A stretch of 64,000 nt of DNA from Photobacterium salinisoli (GTDB lineage Bacteria > Pseudomonadota > Gammaproteobacteria > Enterobacterales > Vibrionaceae), in NCBI RefSeq assembly GCF_003614885.1, contig NZ_QZMS01000007.1, forward strand, positions 1,488,001 through 1,552,000, in the 5' to 3' direction. Position numbers and translations under genes: made by a program. The notes under the pieces were generated by a model. That model had not been told where the DNA came from. It was given only the letters and a program-made list of their open reading frames with translations, and searched no databases. Of this stretch, positions 49,835 through 60,519 are shown piece after piece (within the stretch, counting starts at the first letter, position 1; the number at the start of each line of letters is the position of its first letter).

Positions 49835-50365
49835 CTACTCCTTATTACTTTTACTCAAGTTTTTTAATACTGCAAACGGATTCGGACGCTCATCAGCAAC
49901 AGGGATCTCACCGAAGCTCATACCTGATGCAGAGACTGAACAGTCAGCTTCATCATGCATTGGCACTTGCGGCAACTCCAGAATCAGCTCATCTTCAATG
50001 AGTTGAAGCAGATTGATCTCACCATTTTCGTCGACTTCAGCCGGCTCATAAGCTTCCGGAAACTCATCTGCTTCCTCGGGTCTGAGGAGCGGACTATAAC
50101 AGAAATCCACACTGTAATGGTGTTGGAATTCTTCCTGACATCGCTGGCAGGTTAACATCACATCGACATCAGCATGCCCACGCATGAATGCGATATGACG
50201 CTGGTCAAAGTCAAATGATAAGATGACGTTTGCATCACTTAAAACGCTGGAAGCCGATTCAGCCAGACGCTCTAAAAGCTCGGCTTTGATGATGCCATCA
50301 TAGTCGAGCTTTTTTTGAGCAGCGCGGACCGGATCTACCGTCAGCGGCAATTTTACCTTTTGCAT
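49835..50365 (-). CDS. yceD: YceD family (DUF177) protein
   Basis: A 176-residue DUF177 protein with the conserved CQRCQEEF motif in the middle and an acidic C-terminal half ending in [11 protein letters not shown]. It nearly always precedes rpmF; plant homologues take part in 23S rRNA accumulation, so a role in ribosome assembly is likely but not shown here. It is the first gene of the long fab-linked series and diverges from maf. Confidence 0.94.
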   Translation of the reverse strand: MQKVKLPLTVDPVRAAQKKLDYDGIIKAELLERLAESASSVLSDANVILSFDFDQRHIAFMRGHADVDVMLTCQRCQEEFQHHYSVDFCYSPLLRPEEADEFPEAYEPAEVDENGEINLLQLIEDELILELPQVPMHDEADCSVSASGMSFGEIPVADERPNPFAVLKNLSKSNKE

Positions 50366-50597
50366 AGGGCGCGAATATTAGCCTTCTAATTGGTTTGAGT
50401 CAAAGGAAATGTGTCCGAAATCCCAGCTTTTGACCATTTCCCCCCAGGGGGTTTTCTTTGCCCGTCCAAGTCCATGGTACGGCAGGTATAATAAGGTTGG
50501 TTCTGAGTTAAAACTAGCGTAGATTTCAGCTTATTGCTCCGCCAATCTCTGGCGGGCAAATACACACTGAACACACCTACACACATTGGGTCAAACC

Positions 50598-51179
50598 ATG
50601 AAACAACCGCTACTTCTGGCTTCTACTTCTCCCTTCCGTCGCAGTCTGCTGGAGAAGTTCGGTTTACCGTTCGACTGCGCATCACCCGATATTGATGAAA
50701 CCCCGCTTCCGAATGAATCTGCTGAGGTACTGGTAAAGCGTCTGGCAGAAGCTAAGGCCAGGGCATGCCGGGAGGAACATACGTCCCACCTCATCATCGG
50801 CTCGGATCAGGTCTGCGTCATTAACGGCAAGATCGTGGGTAAACCTCATACCTCAGAGCAGGCCTGCGCCCAACTCGCCGCCGCCAGCGGTCAGACAGTC
50901 ACTTTTTATACAGGTCTGTGCGTCTATAACGCAGCGACTGACAGTAGCGACGTCATTTGTGAACCCTTTCACGTGCATTTTCGCAGCCTGTCACTGGCTG
51001 AAATCCAACGATATGTTGAACGTGAACAACCTTTACAGTGCGCCGGCAGCTTCAAAAGCGAAGGCTTAGGTATCGCCTTGTTTGACCGCCTTGAAGGCCG
51101 GGATCCCAATACCCTGATCGGTTTGCCTCTCATCAGTTTACGGGAGATGCTGTCCCGACAGGGTATTGACGTCCTTTAA
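50598..51179 (+). CDS. Maf family nucleotide pyrophosphatase (YceF type)
   Basis: A 193-residue Maf-like protein; the family hydrolyses modified or non-canonical nucleoside triphosphates, with the YceF branch preferring 7-methyl-GTP. Conserved parts are [20 protein letters not shown] at the N-terminus, [16 protein letters not shown] with the catalytic Asp, and [21 protein letters not shown] choose ATG 50598; the TTG four codons upstream is less likely. It lies between yceD and rluC, as in E. coli. Confidence 0.93.
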   Translation: MKQPLLLASTSPFRRSLLEKFGLPFDCASPDIDETPLPNESAEVLVKRLAEAKARACREEHTSHLIIGSDQVCVINGKIVGKPHTSEQACAQLAAASGQTVTFYTGLCVYNAATDSSDVICEPFHVHFRSLSLAEIQRYVEREQPLQCAGSFKSEGLGIALFDRLEGRDPNTLIGLPLISLREMLSRQGIDVL

Positions 51180-51185
51180 ATGCAA

Positions 51186-52130
51186 TTAACGCTGACGAAG
51201 CGCTTCCAGCGTTCTGTTGAGCATGGCATCCATGGGAGCACTGATTTCCACTTTCTCACCCGATAGCGGGTGTTCAAACTGGATATTTGCTGCATGCAAA
51301 AAGAGACGGTTCAGGCCGGTCGTCTTGGTATACGCATCAAACCGCGGATCACCGTATCTGTCATCCCAGGCGATGGGGTGACCTGTGTACTGACAGTGCA
51401 CACGAATCTGGTGCGTGCGACCTGTAACCGGGCTGGCCTGCACCAGCGTCGCCTCTTTAAAACTTTCCAGTACTTTAAAGCGTGTATCAGACGCTTTACC
51501 GTTTGGATTAACCCGAACAATACTGTTGACTTCGTTTTTTAGCAATGGAGCGGTGACTTTACGGCATTCTTTTGGCCACTGCCCCATGACTAACGCAAAA
51601 TAATATTTCTGAACCGTTTTCTGCCTGAACTGTTCCTGAAGTTTACGCAGGGCTGAACGTTTCTTTGCTACCAGCAAAATACCTGAAGTATCTCTGTCTA
51701 TCCTGTGCACTAACTCCAGAAAGCGCGCATCCGGACGCAAAGCCCGCAGCGCTTCGATTGCCCCAAATTTCAAGCCGCTGCCACCGTGTACAGCAGTACC
51801 TGACGGTTTATTGAGGATAAGCATGTGCTCATCTTCATAAATGATGCAATTTTCAAGCTCGGCAACTTTGTCCAGTTTGGTACTGACAGGTGCCGCTGCT
51901 TCTTTCTCTGGCAAGGTCACAGGCGGTACTCTCACCAGATCCCCTTCCTGAAGTTTGTACTCCGGTTTTATCCGTTTTTTGTTTACTCGCACCTCACCCT
52001 TACGCAAAATCCGGTAAATCATACTTTTGGGCACGTTTTTCAGTCGGGCACGGAGAAAATTATCAATCCTTTGCCCGGCAAAATCATCAGCAATAGCGAT
52101 GAATTGCACTTTTGGTTTGTCATCTTTCAT
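51186..52130 (-). CDS. rluC: 23S rRNA pseudouridine synthase RluC
   Basis: RluC makes pseudouridine at positions 955, 2504 and 2580 of 23S rRNA (E. coli numbering). The 314-residue protein has an N-terminal S4 RNA-binding domain (about 15-75; GQRIDNFLRARLKNVPKS) and a RluA-type catalytic domain with the motif HRIDRDTSGILLVAK, where Asp is catalytic. It is divergent from rne and convergent with maf, the same order as in E. coli. Confidence 0.95.
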   Translation of the reverse strand: MKDDKPKVQFIAIADDFAGQRIDNFLRARLKNVPKSMIYRILRKGEVRVNKKRIKPEYKLQEGDLVRVPPVTLPEKEAAAPVSTKLDKVAELENCIIYEDEHMLILNKPSGTAVHGGSGLKFGAIEALRALRPDARFLELVHRIDRDTSGILLVAKKRSALRKLQEQFRQKTVQKYYFALVMGQWPKECRKVTAPLLKNEVNSIVRVNPNGKASDTRFKVLESFKEATLVQASPVTGRTHQIRVHCQYTGHPIAWDDRYGDPRFDAYTKTTGLNRLFLHAANIQFEHPLSGEKVEISAPMDAMLNRTLEALRQR

Positions 52131-52204
52131 AGCCTAAGATTCTATCACGGCTATAAAGCAGATTGCCGCAAAAAAGTCACCCTGCTATGATTGCAGTCTG
52201 GAAC

Positions 52205-52595
52205 AGGGGAATTTCCCACTTTCCGTGCCATGGCGGTCATATTTTCGTCATGATGAATGTTTTTTATCCTGCTCTGCTTGGCGTCGCTGCAATAGGCGTA
52301 AGACGATAAGTCATGCAGAGTCATTATTAGTGTTCCGATTGCAGATTTTTTATCGGTGTTAGAGATACAACCGCGATGACGCGGTGTTACCGGCTGAGTA
52401 CCGTAGGGTCTTAAAGCCACTTTTAATGGTCTTATACCATCTTTAAGTACAGCTGGCAGATACGTGTAGCCACAGAGCACTCCTGAAACATCCAACCGTG
52501 AGGTTGCAACCGTAAATCAGACTTGGGGTCAGGCAACATCGGTAGAAAATCCAATATTGGCTCACTAAAACAACGACAATAAATGAGTACACAGA
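52205..52595 (+). ncRNA. rne 5' leader, RNase E autoregulatory element
   Basis: The 465 bases between rluC and rne have no gene but carry blocks that I recognise from the E. coli rne 5' untranslated region: tttccgtgccat (52220-52231), gcaataggcgtaagacg (52289-52305, near the hp2 hairpin) and aaccgtgaggttg (52494-52506). A further hairpin cttaaag/ctttaag (52410-52416 with 52441-52447), extended by atggt/accat, lies between. RNase E cleaves its own leader to keep its level constant. The matches are from memory and the 5' end is estimated. The open frame at 52151-52495 on the other strand is not considered a gene. Confidence 0.7.
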
Positions 52596-55500
52596 ATGAA
52601 AAGAATGTTGATCAACGCAACTCAGAAGGAAGAGTTGCGCGTCGCATTAGTGGACGGTCAAAAGCTATTCGATCTTGATATCGAAAGCCCAGGACACGAA
52701 TCTAAGAAAGCAAATATCTACAAAGGCCGCATTACCCGTATCGAACCTAGTCTTGAAGCCGCTTTCGTCGACTATGGTGCCGAGCGTCACGGTTTCCTCC
52801 CTCTGAAAGAAATTGCGCGCGACTACTTCCCAGCCAACTACTCCTATCAGGGCCGTCCTAATATCAAGGAAGTGCTGAAAGAAGGCCAGGAAGTTATCGT
52901 TCAAGTGGATAAAGAAGAACGCGGCAACAAAGGGGCTGCGCTGACAACCTTTATCTCTCTGGCGGGAAGTTATCTGGTACTGATGCCAAACAACCCTCGT
53001 GCCGGCGGTATATCACGCCGAATCGAAGGGGAAGAACGTACACAACTGAAAGCCGCACTGAGCACCCTTCAGCTACCAGATGGCATGGGCCTGATCGTAC
53101 GTACGGCTGGCGTGGGCAAATCTGCTGAAGAACTTGAGTGGGATTTAAACGTACTGCTCAATCACTGGAGCGCAGTGAAAGAAGCCGCCGATGCCCACCC
53201 TGCTCCTTTCCTGATCCATCAGGAAAGTAACGTCATTGCCCGTGCTATTCGTGACTATCTGCGCCGTGATATTGGCGAGATTTTGATCGACAGCCCGAAA
53301 ATCTTCGACCGCGCCCGTGATCACATTAAGCTGATACGCCCTGATTTTCTGCCCAAAGTAAAACGTTACGAAGGCGAAGTGCCGCTGTTCAGCCACTATC
53401 AGATTGAAAGCCAGATTGAATCGGCTTTCCAGCGTGAAGTGCGTCTGCCTTCCGGTGGTTCTGTGGTTATTGACCCGACTGAAGCCCTGACTTCTATCGA
53501 TATTAACTCTGCCCGTGCCACGAAAGGCGGTGATATCGAAGAAACCGCACTGCAGACCAACCTGGAAGCGGCCGACGAAATCGCCCGTCAACTGCGTTTG
53601 CGCGACTTAGGCGGCCTGGTAGTTATCGACTTCATTGATATGACCCCGGTTCGTCACCAGCGTGAAGTGGAAAACCGCCTGCGTGAAGCCGTGCGAATGG
53701 ACCGTGCCCGTGTGCAAATCGGCCGTATCTCCCGCTTCGGCCTGCTGGAAATGTCGCGTCAGCGCCTGAGTCCTTCTCTGGCAGAAGCCAGCCACCATGT
53801 CTGCCCTCGCTGTACGGGTACAGGTGTGGTACGTGATAACGAATCACTGTCTCTGTCTATTCTTCGCTTGATTGAGGAAGAGGCACTGAAAGACAACAGC
53901 TCCCAGGTACAGGCTATCGTACCGGTTGCTGTCGCATCCTACCTGCTGAACGAAAAACGTCGCTCTGTACAACACATCGAAAAATATCACGATGTGAAAG
54001 TAGTGATCGTTCCTAACGCAGATATTGAAACACCGCATTTTGAAGTGCTGCGTGTGCGCACCGGCGAAGAAAAAGACACTCTGTCTTACCACATTCCGCA
54101 GGTGCTGGAAGCCACTCGTGAGACAGAAGCGGCAGAAACCGCACCAGAGCGCGCAACCAAGAAGCGTGAAGAGCCCGTTCTGCAAGGATTCACTGCGCCA
54201 AAAGCACCGGCACCGGTTGTTAAGCCTGCCCCTGCCGTTGCTGAGCCGACGGTTAAAACAGAAAGCAAGCCAGGTCTGTTCCAGCGTCTGTTCAGCGCGC
54301 TCGCCAGCCTCTTTAGCAGCACGCCTGAAGAGAAGCCGGCGGAGAAACAAGAGGCAAAACCTGCTGCAAGACAGGATAACCGCCGTGACAACCGTCGTGA
54401 TAACCGCCGCGGCAAAGACGGCAGCCGTCAGGGCCAGAGCCGTAACCGTCAGGATGACGATCGCGATTCACGCGATACTAAAGCTGGCGAAAAAGGTCAG
54501 CGTCAGCAACGCCGCCGCAATGAGCGTCCTAAGCAAGACCGTAACGCTCAGGCTGAAAAGCCAGTGAAAGCAGCTGCACCGCGCACCTTAGCTGACGATG
54601 AAATCAAAGAGCAAAAGCGCCAACGCCGCGATGAAGTGCAAAAGCAACGCCGAAAAGAAAAGCAGCAACAAGCTGAAACGGCAGAAGCAATTGACACCGT
54701 TGAAGCGGCCACCGACAACGTTGAGCAACCAAAGACCGAGAAGGTAAAACAACGCCGTCAACGTCGCCAGCTGCATAAGAAGATCCGCCTGGAATCTGCA
54801 GACCTGCAGCCAGCCGGTGACACAGAGCAGGCACCTGCTGCGGTCAGCGATAACACGCCGAACCGTGTTAAGAACGTCGGTATCGAAATGGCTAAAGAAG
54901 CCAACTCGGCCGCTGAGCTTGAATCTGCCGATGTGCAGTCGGAGACAGACGCTCAGGAAGGTCAGGAAGGACAACGCCGTAACCGCCGCTCACCACGACA
55001 CCTGCGTGCCAGCGGTCAACGTCGTCGTCGCATCCGCGATACGCGTCCTCAACAGGAAGAAGACCAGGTCGATCAGGCCGTCTCTGATGCCATTACCCAT
55101 GCGGTAGAAGAAGTGTCTGACAGCCTGGGCGAAATGGAAAACGTGGTCTCCATTGTTGAGCGTCCTAAGCGTCGCCCAACGACAGGTGTGGCGTCTCCTG
55201 AAATGGCAATGGGTAAAGTCTGGCCTCGTCACGACAAGCCTGCTGTCCATGTTGAGGACACTGCAGAAGAAACTGAAGCACCTGCAGCACCTGTAGCAGA
55301 AGCGTTACTGGCTGAACCTGCCGCGGCACAGACTGCATCGCTAAGCGGTGTGGCAATGCCTGAACTGGCAATGGGCAAAGTCATGCCACTTCGTCAGCCT
55401 GTAGCGCAAAGTGAGCAAGTGCAAGCCAGCGTTGAGCAAGCTCAAGCAGCGCCAGCTACGGCCACTGAAGCACCGGAAGCAACTCAGGTTTCTGAAAGCC

Positions 55501-55874
55501 CGGCTACCGACGCTGATGTTGCCGCACCTCTGGTCGCAGAGACTGTCACTGAAGCTGTCGCGGAAACTGTTGCAGAAACTGTTGCGAACAAGCAGGCAGA
55601 AGAAGCCAGTCCGCAAGAGAACATTGAACAGCCCGTTGCGGCCCAAGAGGCAGTTGCCATTAAGCAACAAGTGACGGCAAGCGCACCGCGTGGAATTCAC
55701 AGCGTGTCGCCGATGACCAAAGCCCCTGCTCCGCAGCAAGTTCTGGATACAACACCGGTGGCGATTGCACCGTTACGTACCAGTCTGGCTCACACTCGTC
55801 AGGCAGGCAGTCAGACAGCAACTAATGTTGCTTCGGCGCCAATGACCAAAGCGGTCTCAGAGACGCAAGACTAA
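52596..55874 (+). CDS. rne: Ribonuclease E
   Basis: The main endoribonuclease for mRNA decay and rRNA/tRNA processing. The catalytic half holds an S1 domain (about 35-120), a 5'-sensor region, and the DNase I-like site with Asp302 (TSIDINSAR) and Asp345 (VVIDFIDM), then the zinc link CPRC (Cys403, Cys406). The C-terminal half is a disordered degradosome scaffold: a membrane-targeting amphipathic helix [16 protein letters not shown] at about 560-575, arginine-rich RNA-binding blocks (595-650, 675-695, 790-820), and two copies of a PExAMGKVxP motif (864-877, 918-931). The PMTKAPAP stretch near the end resembles the E. coli PNPase-binding end. Length: 1092 residues, against 1061 in E. coli. Confidence 0.97.
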   Translation: MKRMLINATQKEELRVALVDGQKLFDLDIESPGHESKKANIYKGRITRIEPSLEAAFVDYGAERHGFLPLKEIARDYFPANYSYQGRPNIKEVLKEGQEVIVQVDKEERGNKGAALTTFISLAGSYLVLMPNNPRAGGISRRIEGEERTQLKAALSTLQLPDGMGLIVRTAGVGKSAEELEWDLNVLLNHWSAVKEAADAHPAPFLIHQESNVIARAIRDYLRRDIGEILIDSPKIFDRARDHIKLIRPDFLPKVKRYEGEVPLFSHYQIESQIESAFQREVRLPSGGSVVIDPTEALTSIDINSARATKGGDIEETALQTNLEAADEIARQLRLRDLGGLVVIDFIDMTPVRHQREVENRLREAVRMDRARVQIGRISRFGLLEMSRQRLSPSLAEASHHVCPRCTGTGVVRDNESLSLSILRLIEEEALKDNSSQVQAIVPVAVASYLLNEKRRSVQHIEKYHDVKVVIVPNADIETPHFEVLRVRTGEEKDTLSYHIPQVLEATRETEAAETAPERATKKREEPVLQGFTAPKAPAPVVKPAPAVAEPTVKTESKPGLFQRLFSALASLFSSTPEEKPAEKQEAKPAARQDNRRDNRRDNRRGKDGSRQGQSRNRQDDDRDSRDTKAGEKGQRQQRRRNERPKQDRNAQAEKPVKAAAPRTLADDEIKEQKRQRRDEVQKQRRKEKQQQAETAEAIDTVEAATDNVEQPKTEKVKQRRQRRQLHKKIRLESADLQPAGDTEQAPAAVSDNTPNRVKNVGIEMAKEANSAAELESADVQSETDAQEGQEGQRRNRRSPRHLRASGQRRRRIRDTRPQQEEDQVDQAVSDAITHAVEEVSDSLGEMENVVSIVERPKRRPTTGVASPEMAMGKVWPRHDKPAVHVEDTAEETEAPAAPVAEALLAEPAAAQTASLSGVAMPELAMGKVMPLRQPVAQSEQVQASVEQAQAAPATATEAPEATQVSESPATDADVAAPLVAETVTEAVAETVAETVANKQAEEASPQENIEQPVAAQEAVAIKQQVTASAPRGIHSVSPMTKAPAPQQVLDTTPVAIAPLRTSLAHTRQAGSQTATNVASAPMTKAVSETQD

Positions 55875-55895
55875 TTCTGATAGCGCAACAAAGAC

Positions 55896-55924
55896 AAAAA
55901 GCCATGCGTTTGCATGGCTTTTTT
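55896..55924 (+). terminator. Terminator after rne
   Basis: Stem aaaaagccatgc (55896-55907) / gcatggctttttt (55912-55924) with loop gttt. It begins 21 bases past the rne stop and ends in a T run. Confidence 0.93.
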
Positions 55925-55996
55925 GTTTTACGTATCTGTATTAACGAAACGCCCACCACCTCCTGTAACTCGATAAGCCCTACCGTTAACACAAGA

Positions 55997-56470
55997 TCAC
56001 TTTTGTTTCAGACTGGCAACTATCTTATCCGCAGCCGTTTCGATCAAATCAAGCACATGCTCGAAACCCTCCTCGCCGCCATAATAGGGATCCGGTACTT
56101 CCTCTTCCTCTGCATCCGAGAAGTCCAGTAACAAAGACAGCTTAGACAAATGCTCTGCCGGACAGATGGCTGTCAGATCCGATAAATTTTGCCTGTCAGC
56201 GACCAGAATTAAATCAAACTTATCGAAATCACCGACAGATATCTGACGGGCACGAATCCCTGCAAAGCTGTATCCTCTGGCTTCCCCGGCAGCACGCGAA
56301 CGACTGTCCGGCCGCTTTCCTTCGTGAAATCCAATCGTTCCTGCAGAATCGATATCAAGCTCAACACCCGCTTTCACTGCCTTAGCACGCAACACAGCCT
56401 CTGCGGTTGCCGAGCGGCAAATATTGCCCATGCACACTAACAGCACGGATGGTTTTCTCATCTCTGACAT
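55997..56470 (-). CDS. Low-molecular-weight phosphotyrosine phosphatase family protein
   Basis: A 157-residue protein of the arsenate reductase-like LMW phosphatase family. The phosphate loop is VCMGNICRSATAE (C-x5-R-S) with its nucleophilic Cys, and the general acid Asp is in VPDPYYGGEEGFE. It is not next to capsule or tyrosine kinase genes, so its substrate is open. I use ATG 56470 behind gagga; the preceding TTG is in frame but unlikely. Confidence 0.93.
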   Translation of the reverse strand: MSEMRKPSVLLVCMGNICRSATAEAVLRAKAVKAGVELDIDSAGTIGFHEGKRPDSRSRAAGEARGYSFAGIRARQISVGDFDKFDLILVADRQNLSDLTAICPAEHLSKLSLLLDFSDAEEEEVPDPYYGGEEGFEHVLDLIETAADKIVASLKQK

Positions 56471-56640
56471 CAATATTCCTCATCACCATCAGGTTACATT
56501 TGTATTTGATACAGACTACGCATTCCTGCAAGATAAATGCAACCGCCAGACAACCCCATACATGTCTATGCCTTACCCGTCGTTGTTTGCTCTGAAGTTT
56601 CACACTCAGCACAACTGCTTGAGGTGCCACAGAGATCAAA

Positions 56641-56664
56641 AAAGGGAGCGAAATCGCTCCCTTT
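56641..56664 (-). terminator. Terminator of the usp gene
   Basis: Stem aaagggagcg (56641-56650) / cgctcccttt (56655-56664) with loop aaat. On the minus strand a T run follows (complement of 56636-56643). It lies 30 bases past the stop of the universal stress protein gene. Confidence 0.9.
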
Positions 56665-56693
56665 GCCTACGTATCTGATGTTTCTTTGCTGCG

Positions 56694-57545
56694 TTATCTG
56701 ATTAACAGCATAGGGACAGTGGCATCAATCAGAAGCCGGGTGGTGTTACTGCCGACAAAGAACTGGCGCAGTTTAGAGTGGCCAAAAGCCCCCATCACGA
56801 TCAGGCCAATCGATTTTTCCTGCTGATAATGCAAAATCGCACTGCCGACTGATCCTGTCAGGCACACTTTAATGACATTAATGCCTGCATTGTTCAGGGT
56901 CTCAGCAGCCGACTCAAAAGCATCGCGTTTGTTGTCAGCATCTTCGACCATCACCAAGTGGCATGTCATTCCTTTCAGTAACGGGGTATCAATGGCCTTC
57001 TGCACCAGCTTCTGGCTGGTTTCACTGCCATCAAACGCCAGCAGATACTCTGTCGGCTCATTGAAATCGCCGTTCGCAATCAGGGTATGGGTTGAAAATG
57101 CCCGCACCACACTTTCCAGCTGCGAGCCAATTGCCTTGGCATCTTTCTGGTGTAACTCGCCGGACTTGCCCAGCACCAGTACCCGAATCTCCGGCTCCAG
57201 TTCCAATAGCGTCTCAACAAGGTGGCCATGCAGTTGCTGCTTAACCAGCGAAGGGACGCCAGTGTCGGTGACAAGAGAGGCCAGATCATTGAGCAAAGCT
57301 TTACTGTGTTGTATTTCCAGCCTGGCACGTTTTTCATCCAGCTCGCTGAGCTCTTTCAGTAACGCTTCGCGGCTGCCCAGACCAATTGTCCCGGACAGCT
57401 GCGAGTCTGCCTGATACCGGTCTTTGTCCAATACATGCAGCAGTTTTAGCGGCGTATCCAAACGCCTGGCCGTCCAGGCAGCCAGTTCCACCACAGCATG
57501 GGAGTAATGCTGGCCGTCTATACATGCGGTTATATATTGCGTCAT
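56694..57545 (-). CDS. Tandem-domain universal stress protein
   Basis: A 283-residue protein made of two UspA folds (about 1-145 and 150-283). The second domain has the ATP-binding pattern G-x2-G-x9-G-S in MGAFGHSKLRQFFVGS. The first has a degenerate version (VLGKSGELHQKDAKAIGSQL), so only the second is likely to bind nucleotide. It starts 10 bases after the SulP gene on the same strand, so the two are probably cotranscribed and the protein may modulate the transporter. That link is inference. Confidence 0.92.
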   Translation of the reverse strand: MTQYITACIDGQHYSHAVVELAAWTARRLDTPLKLLHVLDKDRYQADSQLSGTIGLGSREALLKELSELDEKRARLEIQHSKALLNDLASLVTDTGVPSLVKQQLHGHLVETLLELEPEIRVLVLGKSGELHQKDAKAIGSQLESVVRAFSTHTLIANGDFNEPTEYLLAFDGSETSQKLVQKAIDTPLLKGMTCHLVMVEDADNKRDAFESAAETLNNAGINVIKVCLTGSVGSAILHYQQEKSIGLIVMGAFGHSKLRQFFVGSNTTRLLIDATVPMLLIR

Positions 57546-57554
57546 GAAATCTCC

Positions 57555-59045
57555 TTAATGGCCGCCCATCAGTTTTTCAACGTCTTCTGGCTTGTCATGA
57601 ACACCAAATTTATCAACTATGGTCGCTGTTGCTTCATTCATGCCGATAATATTGACCTGGGTGCCTTCACGGCGGAACTTAAGCACGGCTTTGTCCAGCG
57701 ATGAGACTGCTGTGATATCCCAGAAGTGAGCCGATGACAGGTCAATAGTGACACGCTCCAGCACTTCCTTGTAGTCAAAGGCGGCGAGAAATTGATCTGA
57801 AGAGGCAAAAAAGACTTGTCCCACAACACGATAGGTTCTTGCTTCGCCATTTTCTTCCAGCTCGCTCTTCACCACCATAAAGTGGCCGATCTTGTTGGCA
57901 AAGAACAGGGCCGCCAGCAGAACCCCGACAAACACACCGATAGCAAGGTTGTGTGTTGCCACAACCACAGCGACAGTCGTAACCATCACTATATTGGTAG
58001 AAAGCGGGTGTGACTTCAGGTCTTTAATAGATGACCAGGAAAAAGTACCAATAGACACCATGATCATGACCGCAACCAGCGCTGCCATTGGGATCTGCTT
58101 GATCCAGTCACTGAGAAAGACCACCATGATCAGCAGGAACAAACCCGCGATAAAGGTTGATAACCTGCCACGGCCGCCGGATTTAATATTGATAACCGAC
58201 TGGCCAATCATGGCGCAACCGGCCATTCCGCCCAGGAAACCAGTCGCAATATTTGCTATCCCCTGACCTTTACACTCCCGGTTTTTATCGCTGCTGGTAT
58301 CGGTGAGATCATCCACGATTGTGGCTGTCATCATGGATTCCAGCAAACCCACTATAGCCAACCCAACTGAATATGGCAGGATAATCCATAAGGTTTCCAG
58401 ATTGAGCGGCACATCCGGCCACAGGAAAACAGGTAAGGTGTCAGGCAGCTGCCCCATGTCACCAACAGTGCGAATATCAATACCAAAGGTCAGTGTGACC
58501 GCAGTAATGACAAGAATACAGACCAGGGGCGATGGCAGAACTTTGCCGACATAAGGCAAATAAGGAAACAGATAGATAATACCCAGTCCGGCAGCCGTCA
58601 GGGCATAAACATGCCAGGTCACATTGGTCAGTTCAGGTAACTGGGCCATAAAGATCAAAATAGCTAATGCGTTAACAAATCCCGTAACGACCGAACGGGA
58701 AACAAAGCGCATCAGATCGCCCAACTTCAGATACCCGGCAACAATTTGCAAGATACCGGTTAATACTGTGGCTGCCAGCAAGTACTGCAAACCATGCTCT
58801 TTGACCAGAGTCACCATCAGCAGCGCCATGGCACCGGTGGCCGCTGAAATCATGCCAGGGCGGCCGCCGGTAAACGCAATAATGACGGCGATACTGAATG
58901 ATGCATACAGGCCGATTTTAGGATCAACCCCGGCAATAATGGAAAAAGCAATCGCTTCTGGAATAAGAGCCAGTGCAACTACAAGCCCGGACAATACATC
59001 ACCACGCACATTGGACAACCAATCGCGCTTTATCGTTTCTATCAT
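57555..59045 (-). CDS. SulP family anion transporter with STAS domain
   Basis: A 496-residue SulP permease with about 12 hydrophobic segments and a C-terminal STAS domain (about 400-490; [24 protein letters not shown]). The N-terminal block [20 protein letters not shown] and [18 protein letters not shown] are typical. SulP members move sulfate, bicarbonate or dicarboxylates, and the marine setting would fit sodium-dependent bicarbonate uptake, but the substrate cannot be read from the sequence. I use ATG 59045; an in-frame TTG lies four codons upstream. Confidence 0.93.
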   Translation of the reverse strand: MIETIKRDWLSNVRGDVLSGLVVALALIPEAIAFSIIAGVDPKIGLYASFSIAVIIAFTGGRPGMISAATGAMALLMVTLVKEHGLQYLLAATVLTGILQIVAGYLKLGDLMRFVSRSVVTGFVNALAILIFMAQLPELTNVTWHVYALTAAGLGIIYLFPYLPYVGKVLPSPLVCILVITAVTLTFGIDIRTVGDMGQLPDTLPVFLWPDVPLNLETLWIILPYSVGLAIVGLLESMMTATIVDDLTDTSSDKNRECKGQGIANIATGFLGGMAGCAMIGQSVINIKSGGRGRLSTFIAGLFLLIMVVFLSDWIKQIPMAALVAVMIMVSIGTFSWSSIKDLKSHPLSTNIVMVTTVAVVVATHNLAIGVFVGVLLAALFFANKIGHFMVVKSELEENGEARTYRVVGQVFFASSDQFLAAFDYKEVLERVTIDLSSAHFWDITAVSSLDKAVLKFRREGTQVNIIGMNEATATIVDKFGVHDKPEDVEKLMGGH

Positions 59046-59331
59046 AAAATTTCTCAAAAAAATTGTGTTAACAAGAGGTTAGAAAGATGAGGGGTGGGTT
59101 GTCGACTAAGGCGGCGTAATTGACATCAGTCTCTCCATGATAAGCAAAAAGTGTGATCCTATTCACTCCTTTCGACCTAGTCAATAAAAATGCCTTTTTA
59201 TCCAATCTGTTCGGGATCAAACGCAATCTGAGTACACCGAATGAAAAGTATCCGCTGTTTCAGTAAATTCCCCCTAACAGAAGCTGTTATGGTTAAATGG
59301 CGGCTGATCACCCACAATGAAAATACGCCCC

Positions 59332-59664
59332 ATGACAGAACTGAAAACCCTGCTGCTGTTTTTATTCACCGCACTGGCAGAAATTCTTGGCTGCTACCTT
59401 CCCTATTTGTGGCTCAGGGAGGGCAAATCCATCTGGCTGCTTTTTCCTGCCGCTATCTGCCTGGCGATATTCGCCTGGCTTTTGTCTTTGCACCCTACTG
59501 CGTCCGGCCGGGTATACGCTGCCTATGGCGGGGTTTATATCTTCGCTGCCATCTTCTGGCTATGGCTGGTTGACGGCGTCCGCCCTACCTTTTGGGATTT
59601 ACTCGGTGCATCTGTAGCCATAACGGGCATGTGTATCATCATGTTTGCCCCCAGGCATACATAG
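59332..59664 (+). CDS. ynfA: YnfA family (UPF0060) membrane protein
   Basis: A 110-residue inner membrane protein with four hydrophobic segments. It carries the family sequence [13 protein letters not shown] in the first segment and [21 protein letters not shown] in the middle, noted by its core [12 protein letters not shown]. YnfA is related to small multidrug-resistance transporters, but no firm substrate is known. Two starts, ATG 59317 and ATG 59332, are possible and neither has a good ribosome-binding site; I take the second, which aligns with E. coli YnfA. Confidence 0.88.
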   Translation: MTELKTLLLFLFTALAEILGCYLPYLWLREGKSIWLLFPAAICLAIFAWLLSLHPTASGRVYAAYGGVYIFAAIFWLWLVDGVRPTFWDLLGASVAITGMCIIMFAPRHT

Positions 59665-59836
59665 ATATTGTCATCCGGTAAGGCTGATGCGTCTCTGTCA
59701 GCCCTTACTGTCCGTCTTAGCTCAAATTCTATTGCCGCGGCATAAAAAAGTACTTAGCCCTTCGTCATTTACAGCGAATCACCACTACACTTGAACATTG
59801 ACGTCATTAGCCTGTGTCAGTATTCAAGGAAAAAAT

Positions 59837-60394
59837 ATGAAAAAACTACTGATAATTTTCGGCAGTACCCGGCCTAACCGTGGTGGTTTACCGGTTGCTA
59901 ACTGGGTAGTACAAGAAGCAGAAAGTGCAGGGCTGTTTGAGGTGGCATTTGCTGATCTGAAAACAGTGAACCTGCCCTTACTGGACGAGCCTGATCACCC
60001 TGCCCAGCAAAAATATACCCAGGCCCATACTAAGCAGTGGAGCCAAACCGTTGCCGCAGCGGATGGCATTATCTTTGTGACTCCGGAGTACGACTACTTT
60101 CCCCCTGCCGCCTTAGTCAACGCCATTCAATTTCTGGCCAAAGAATGGGCTGGAAAGCCCGCCGGTATTGTCAGTTATGGCGGAGTGTCTGGCGGACTGC
60201 GTTCAACCCAGGCATTACGGTTGCTGCTGTCTGGCGTCGGCACACTGACTCTGTCAGCATCTGTGCCAATTGCTTTTTACAATCAATACATTAATGACGA
60301 AGGCGTGCTGGAAGCCAATGAGGCGATGAATAAAGGTCTCGCTGGTTTGCTGACGGAATTGCAAAGAATGGCAGAGCTTGTCGCTAAGGCATAA
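59837..60394 (+). CDS. NAD(P)H-dependent FMN reductase-like flavoprotein
   Basis: A 185-residue flavodoxin-fold protein of the NADPH-dependent FMN reductase family. The phosphate-binding start is IIFGSTRPNRGGLPVANWV, and the flavin-binding segments are VTPEYDYFPPAALVNAIQFL and VSYGGVSGGLRS. It is cytosolic and probably reduces FMN, quinones or related compounds. I use ATG 59837 behind caagga; the open frame starts 13 codons earlier. It converges with slyB across a strong hairpin. Confidence 0.92.
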   Translation: MKKLLIIFGSTRPNRGGLPVANWVVQEAESAGLFEVAFADLKTVNLPLLDEPDHPAQQKYTQAHTKQWSQTVAAADGIIFVTPEYDYFPPAALVNAIQFLAKEWAGKPAGIVSYGGVSGGLRSTQALRLLLSGVGTLTLSASVPIAFYNQYINDEGVLEANEAMNKGLAGLLTELQRMAELVAKA

Positions 60395-60424
60395 ACACCA
60401 CACAGGCCCTGTCATCCAAACTAT

Positions 60425-60454
60425 CAGCCAGGCCGCAATATCGCGGCCTGGCTG
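60425..60454. terminator. Perfect hairpin between the FMN reductase gene and slyB
   Basis: A perfect 12-bp GC-rich stem cagccaggccgc (60425-60436) / gcggcctggctg (60443-60454) with loop aatatc. No long T run follows on either side, so it may be a Rho-assisted terminator or an mRNA-stabilising end shared by the two converging genes. Confidence 0.6.
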
Positions 60455-60519
60455 AACCTGACTGTTCAAGCCGAGCTAACGCCTTGTTTATTATAGAGGT
60501 CTCCGCGTTAAAGCATGGA

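Noticed and set aside
52151-52495. Open frame of 114 codons on the minus strand in the rluC-rne interval
   Set aside because: The same bases carry conserved blocks of the rne leader, and the product has no motif or convincing start.
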